NCBI RefSeq assembly: GCF_018531195.1
Contig: NZ_JAHDYS010000011.1
Span: 1-64,000, forward strand
Direction of reading: 5' to 3'
Origin: Pelotalea chapellei
Lineage (GTDB): Bacteria > Desulfobacterota > Desulfuromonadia > Geobacterales > Pseudopelobacteraceae
Length of the DNA stretch: 64,000 bases
The notes under the pieces are model-generated. The model had not been told where the DNA came from. It saw only the letters and a program-made list of their open reading frames with translations, and searched no databases. Position 1 is the stretch's first letter. Each line of letters begins with the position of its first letter. Positions 62,034-64,000 of this stretch are shown piece after piece. The position numbers and the translations under genes were made by a program.

Positions 62034-62073
62034 AAGAAAAGCGGACGACCTCTCTATGTCGCCCGCTTTTTCT
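62034..62073. terminator. Bidirectional terminator between the peroxidase and flavoprotein genes
   Basis: GAAAAGCGG and GACGAC pair with GTCGCCCGCTTTTTC around a short loop. It serves converging genes, the peroxidase on the plus and the flavoprotein on the minus strand, and closely copies the terminator at 59263. Confidence 0.88.
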
Positions 62074-62103
62074 ACTCCCCTTCAAATCCAATATCAGCGC
62101 AAA

Positions 62104-63204
62104 TTATCCCAATTTTTGACGAATCGCCTCGACTACACGATAGGCATCATTAATGGCGGTATAGATAAGGTTAGGGTGTTTTTCCTCTGCAATGGATCCT
62201 TCATTAATCCTCATGTAAGAAGGAGATATGGCCCCGCCGATGACATAGACTCCCTTGCGGGTCGACTCAAAATCCGAAGTCAACAGCACCAGCCGGTCTC
62301 CTTCATTGGCAATCTTGCAGACGCCGGCGGTACAGGCGATGGTCTGGACGCCGAGCTTGTCGAAGATCGGCAACGGTCCCTGTGAACCGATGCATGCAAT
62401 CACGTTCTGCATGGGAAAACTCATGGCATGGTACAGATCAACCCCATCGGACTGCTGAAAGACATTGATGCGAATGACGAGACGGTCCACCCCCTCCTCA
62501 TCTACCTCACCGATACGCGGCGTTGCTCCAGGCAGAAGACGTATATTGCCCCCCAGCAGGATTTCCTCGCCCAGACGTTGGGCTGTCTCCTTGTTAACAT
62601 CAAAGGTTTCTGCCTTGTGCGCCCAGTACACCGGCTGGGTATCGTTCACCTCACGCTTTGCCTTGAGGATGTTGATGATCACATCCGCTGCGGTATTACC
62701 CCCTCCGATCACCAGTGTCTTGACACCGATGTATTTGCTGGCGTCCTCGACATTTTTAGCCACCATCTTGGCATCGCCATACACCGACAGTTCCCGGGGA
62801 ATGTTGCTGCCGAAAGAGAGAATTGCCTTTTTCCCCTTGAAACTTCCTTTCGAAGTAATCACCGAAAGGCCGCCGCGCTCATCCTTTATGTCTTCAAAGA
62901 CAACATCGGTCTGCACGTTCAGGTTCTCATGCTGGACAAAGTGCTGCACGTATTGCAGGTAACTTTCAACAGTCACCGGCTTGTCGGGCGGTCGCAACTC
63001 ATCCACCATGAAGGGATCAGGCGCATCCTTTGGTTTGGATGCGTAGACCAGTTTGCCTTCAGGATAGGTATTGGCAATGCCTTGGAAAATGGCTTTGCCC
63101 GATTCAAGCACCAGATAAGAAAGGCCATGTTTGTGGCAAAGATAGGCGGCCGAAAGTCCTGCCGGGCCACCTCCTATAATCAGCACATCATACTGTGCGC
63201 TCAT
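62104..63204 (-). CDS. FAD/NAD(P)-dependent oxidoreductase, YpdA/thioredoxin-reductase-like
   Basis: A 366-residue flavoprotein. DVLIIGGGPAGLSAAYL at residue 6 binds FAD and TLVIGGGNTAADVIINIL near residue 165 binds NAD(P)H; VYVIGGA near residue 320 is the third nucleotide-site motif. There is no CXXC redox pair, so it is not a standard thioredoxin reductase; the layout resembles YpdA-type reductases, whose bacillithiol substrate is not expected in this kind of organism. A ferredoxin, disulfide or thiol substrate is possible. GAGAGG precedes ATG 63204. Confidence 0.88.
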   Translation of the reverse strand: MSAQYDVLIIGGGPAGLSAAYLCHKHGLSYLVLESGKAIFQGIANTYPEGKLVYASKPKDAPDPFMVDELRPPDKPVTVESYLQYVQHFVQHENLNVQTDVVFEDIKDERGGLSVITSKGSFKGKKAILSFGSNIPRELSVYGDAKMVAKNVEDASKYIGVKTLVIGGGNTAADVIINILKAKREVNDTQPVYWAHKAETFDVNKETAQRLGEEILLGGNIRLLPGATPRIGEVDEEGVDRLVIRINVFQQSDGVDLYHAMSFPMQNVIACIGSQGPLPIFDKLGVQTIACTAGVCKIANEGDRLVLLTSDFESTRKGVYVIGGAISPSYMRINEGSIAEEKHPNLIYTAINDAYRVVEAIRQKLG

Positions 63205-63567
63205 AGTGTTCCTCTCTTGCAAACGGAATTTAATTCAAGCTGATGTGGTAACTGCGGCAGCGAAGCTGATTGCCGCGCCTCAACCTGGAAGCGCGCTGCA
63301 GACCGTGTCGCCATGAATACAGCCTACCTTAATTAGAGGCGACGAGCAACGCCAAATGGGAGAGCAGAGATGGGATGGTACGGTTGATTTTTTCATGGCG
63401 TATCACATTTTCGTCTGCTGCAGAGGAAGGTCGTAAACCTCATATACAGCAGGTCAATCATTAGCCAGCGGCCTGCACGAGATGAAGGCGCCTGTTAAAT
63501 TAGAAATCTTTTCTTTTGATCCAAATGACTATAACTTTGTCTCATAAAAAAAAGGGAGCCCACACAC
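63205..63567. other. Divergent intergenic region
   Basis: About 360 bases between the flavoprotein and the last lipoprotein. Several short GC-rich dyads occur near 63260-63300, but no gene, terminator, tRNA or riboswitch is evident. It must hold promoters for both divergent genes; none was convincing by eye. Confidence 0.4.
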
Positions 63568-64000
63568 ATGAAAAAATCATTGTTCCTTTTATCCGTATTA
63601 ATAATGGCCTTGGTGCTGAAAGCATGTGGTGGCGGTGGAGGGGGTGGCACGACGGTTACACCGACACCCGCCCCTGCAACTGTTAATCTGGCGGCATTTA
63701 AAAATGTTTTTGAGGGCACCGCACCGGCAGGAACACAGTTCAACTTCCCAGCGCTCACGGAAATTAATACCGAAAGTGGGGCTTCCGGCTCATTCACACT
63801 AGCGGCGGGCGGTGCAGTTACATTCGAAGCACAGAATGTAACCAATTCCCTCGCAACACTGCAATTGACCGGAGCGACTGCCGTCAGCGACACAACAACC
63901 AATTATTTCCAGATGTCAAATGGCACTCCTTACAAATCTGTTTCCTCAACAGGCGGACCATCCTTGCCACCCGCTCTCCCGACAACAGCCAAAGTAGGCG
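63568..64000 (+). CDS. Lipoprotein, N-terminal part (runs off the window)
   Basis: The first 144 codons of an open frame that continues past the window end. MKKSLFLLSVLIMALVLKAC is a signal peptide with lipobox LKAC; a Gly-only stretch and a Thr/Pro linker (TTVTPTPAP) follow, then a mostly small-residue, beta-strand-like region. AAAGGGAG lies about eight bases before ATG 63568. It is divergent from the flavoprotein gene. The family is not recognisable from this part. Confidence 0.8.
   Translation, partial: MKKSLFLLSVLIMALVLKACGGGGGGGTTVTPTPAPATVNLAAFKNVFEGTAPAGTQFNFPALTEINTESGASGSFTLAAGGAVTFEAQNVTNSLATLQLTGATAVSDTTTNYFQMSNGTPYKSVSSTGGPSLPPALPTTAKVG

Overview
The window looks like chromosome of a Geobacter-type bacterium (Desulfurobacterota, Geobacterales). 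That placement is an inference from several things seen together: a triheme PpcA-type cytochrome c7 next to System II cytochrome c maturation genes (ResB/CcsB), three further multiheme cytochromes, NHL-propeller lipoproteins, a selenocysteine-encoding selD, a very large secreted multicopper oxidase of the OmpB kind, and a diheme peroxidase. No species is claimed.

Layout. 1-4,100: tRNA-Gly(GCC) and a minus-strand glycan cluster (one GT4, two GT2), with a GxxExxY gene between inverted repeats wedged into it. 4,100-14,930: the electron-transfer block, all minus strand: ppcA, resB, ccsB, a cytochrome with nine CXXCH motifs, one with eight, an NHL lipoprotein, a tetraheme OmcE-like cytochrome with its own sigma-54 promoter and terminator, a second NHL lipoprotein and an outer-membrane beta-barrel. 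Order and content match what I recall of the omcE neighbourhood of Geobacter sulfurreducens. 15,000-21,650: purD, purH, an ASKHA-domain protein with an in-frame repeat insertion, selD (UGA = Sec) and alr. 21,780-32,720: two TMTC-like TPR membrane proteins, divergent from a plus-strand glycan cluster (B12 radical SAM, GT2, methyltransferase, then an AT-rich stretch with a radical SAM/SPASM protein, half-size DMT protein, acyltransferase and YdcF protein, then another GT2 and DUF2304).

33,200-38,200: a TPP riboswitch with attenuator ahead of thiE-thiD fusion, a polytopic membrane protein and thiC; then a bidirectional terminator and a probable 6S RNA on the minus strand. 38,270-43,080: aroF, a Crp/Fnr regulator, tkt, thiL. 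43,300-49,630: lon, three Hsp20 genes and speA. 49,700-53,440: a response regulator-PAS-GGDEF-EAL protein, a small conserved protein and a lipoprotein.

53,640-64,000: a sigma-54-type promoter ahead of a small secreted basic protein translationally coupled to a 1,679-residue multicopper oxidase, then a lipoprotein, a MacA/CcpA-like diheme peroxidase, a thioredoxin-reductase-like flavoprotein and a lipoprotein cut by the window end. Dispersed structured repeats occur at several points. No CRISPR array, insertion sequence or prophage was seen.
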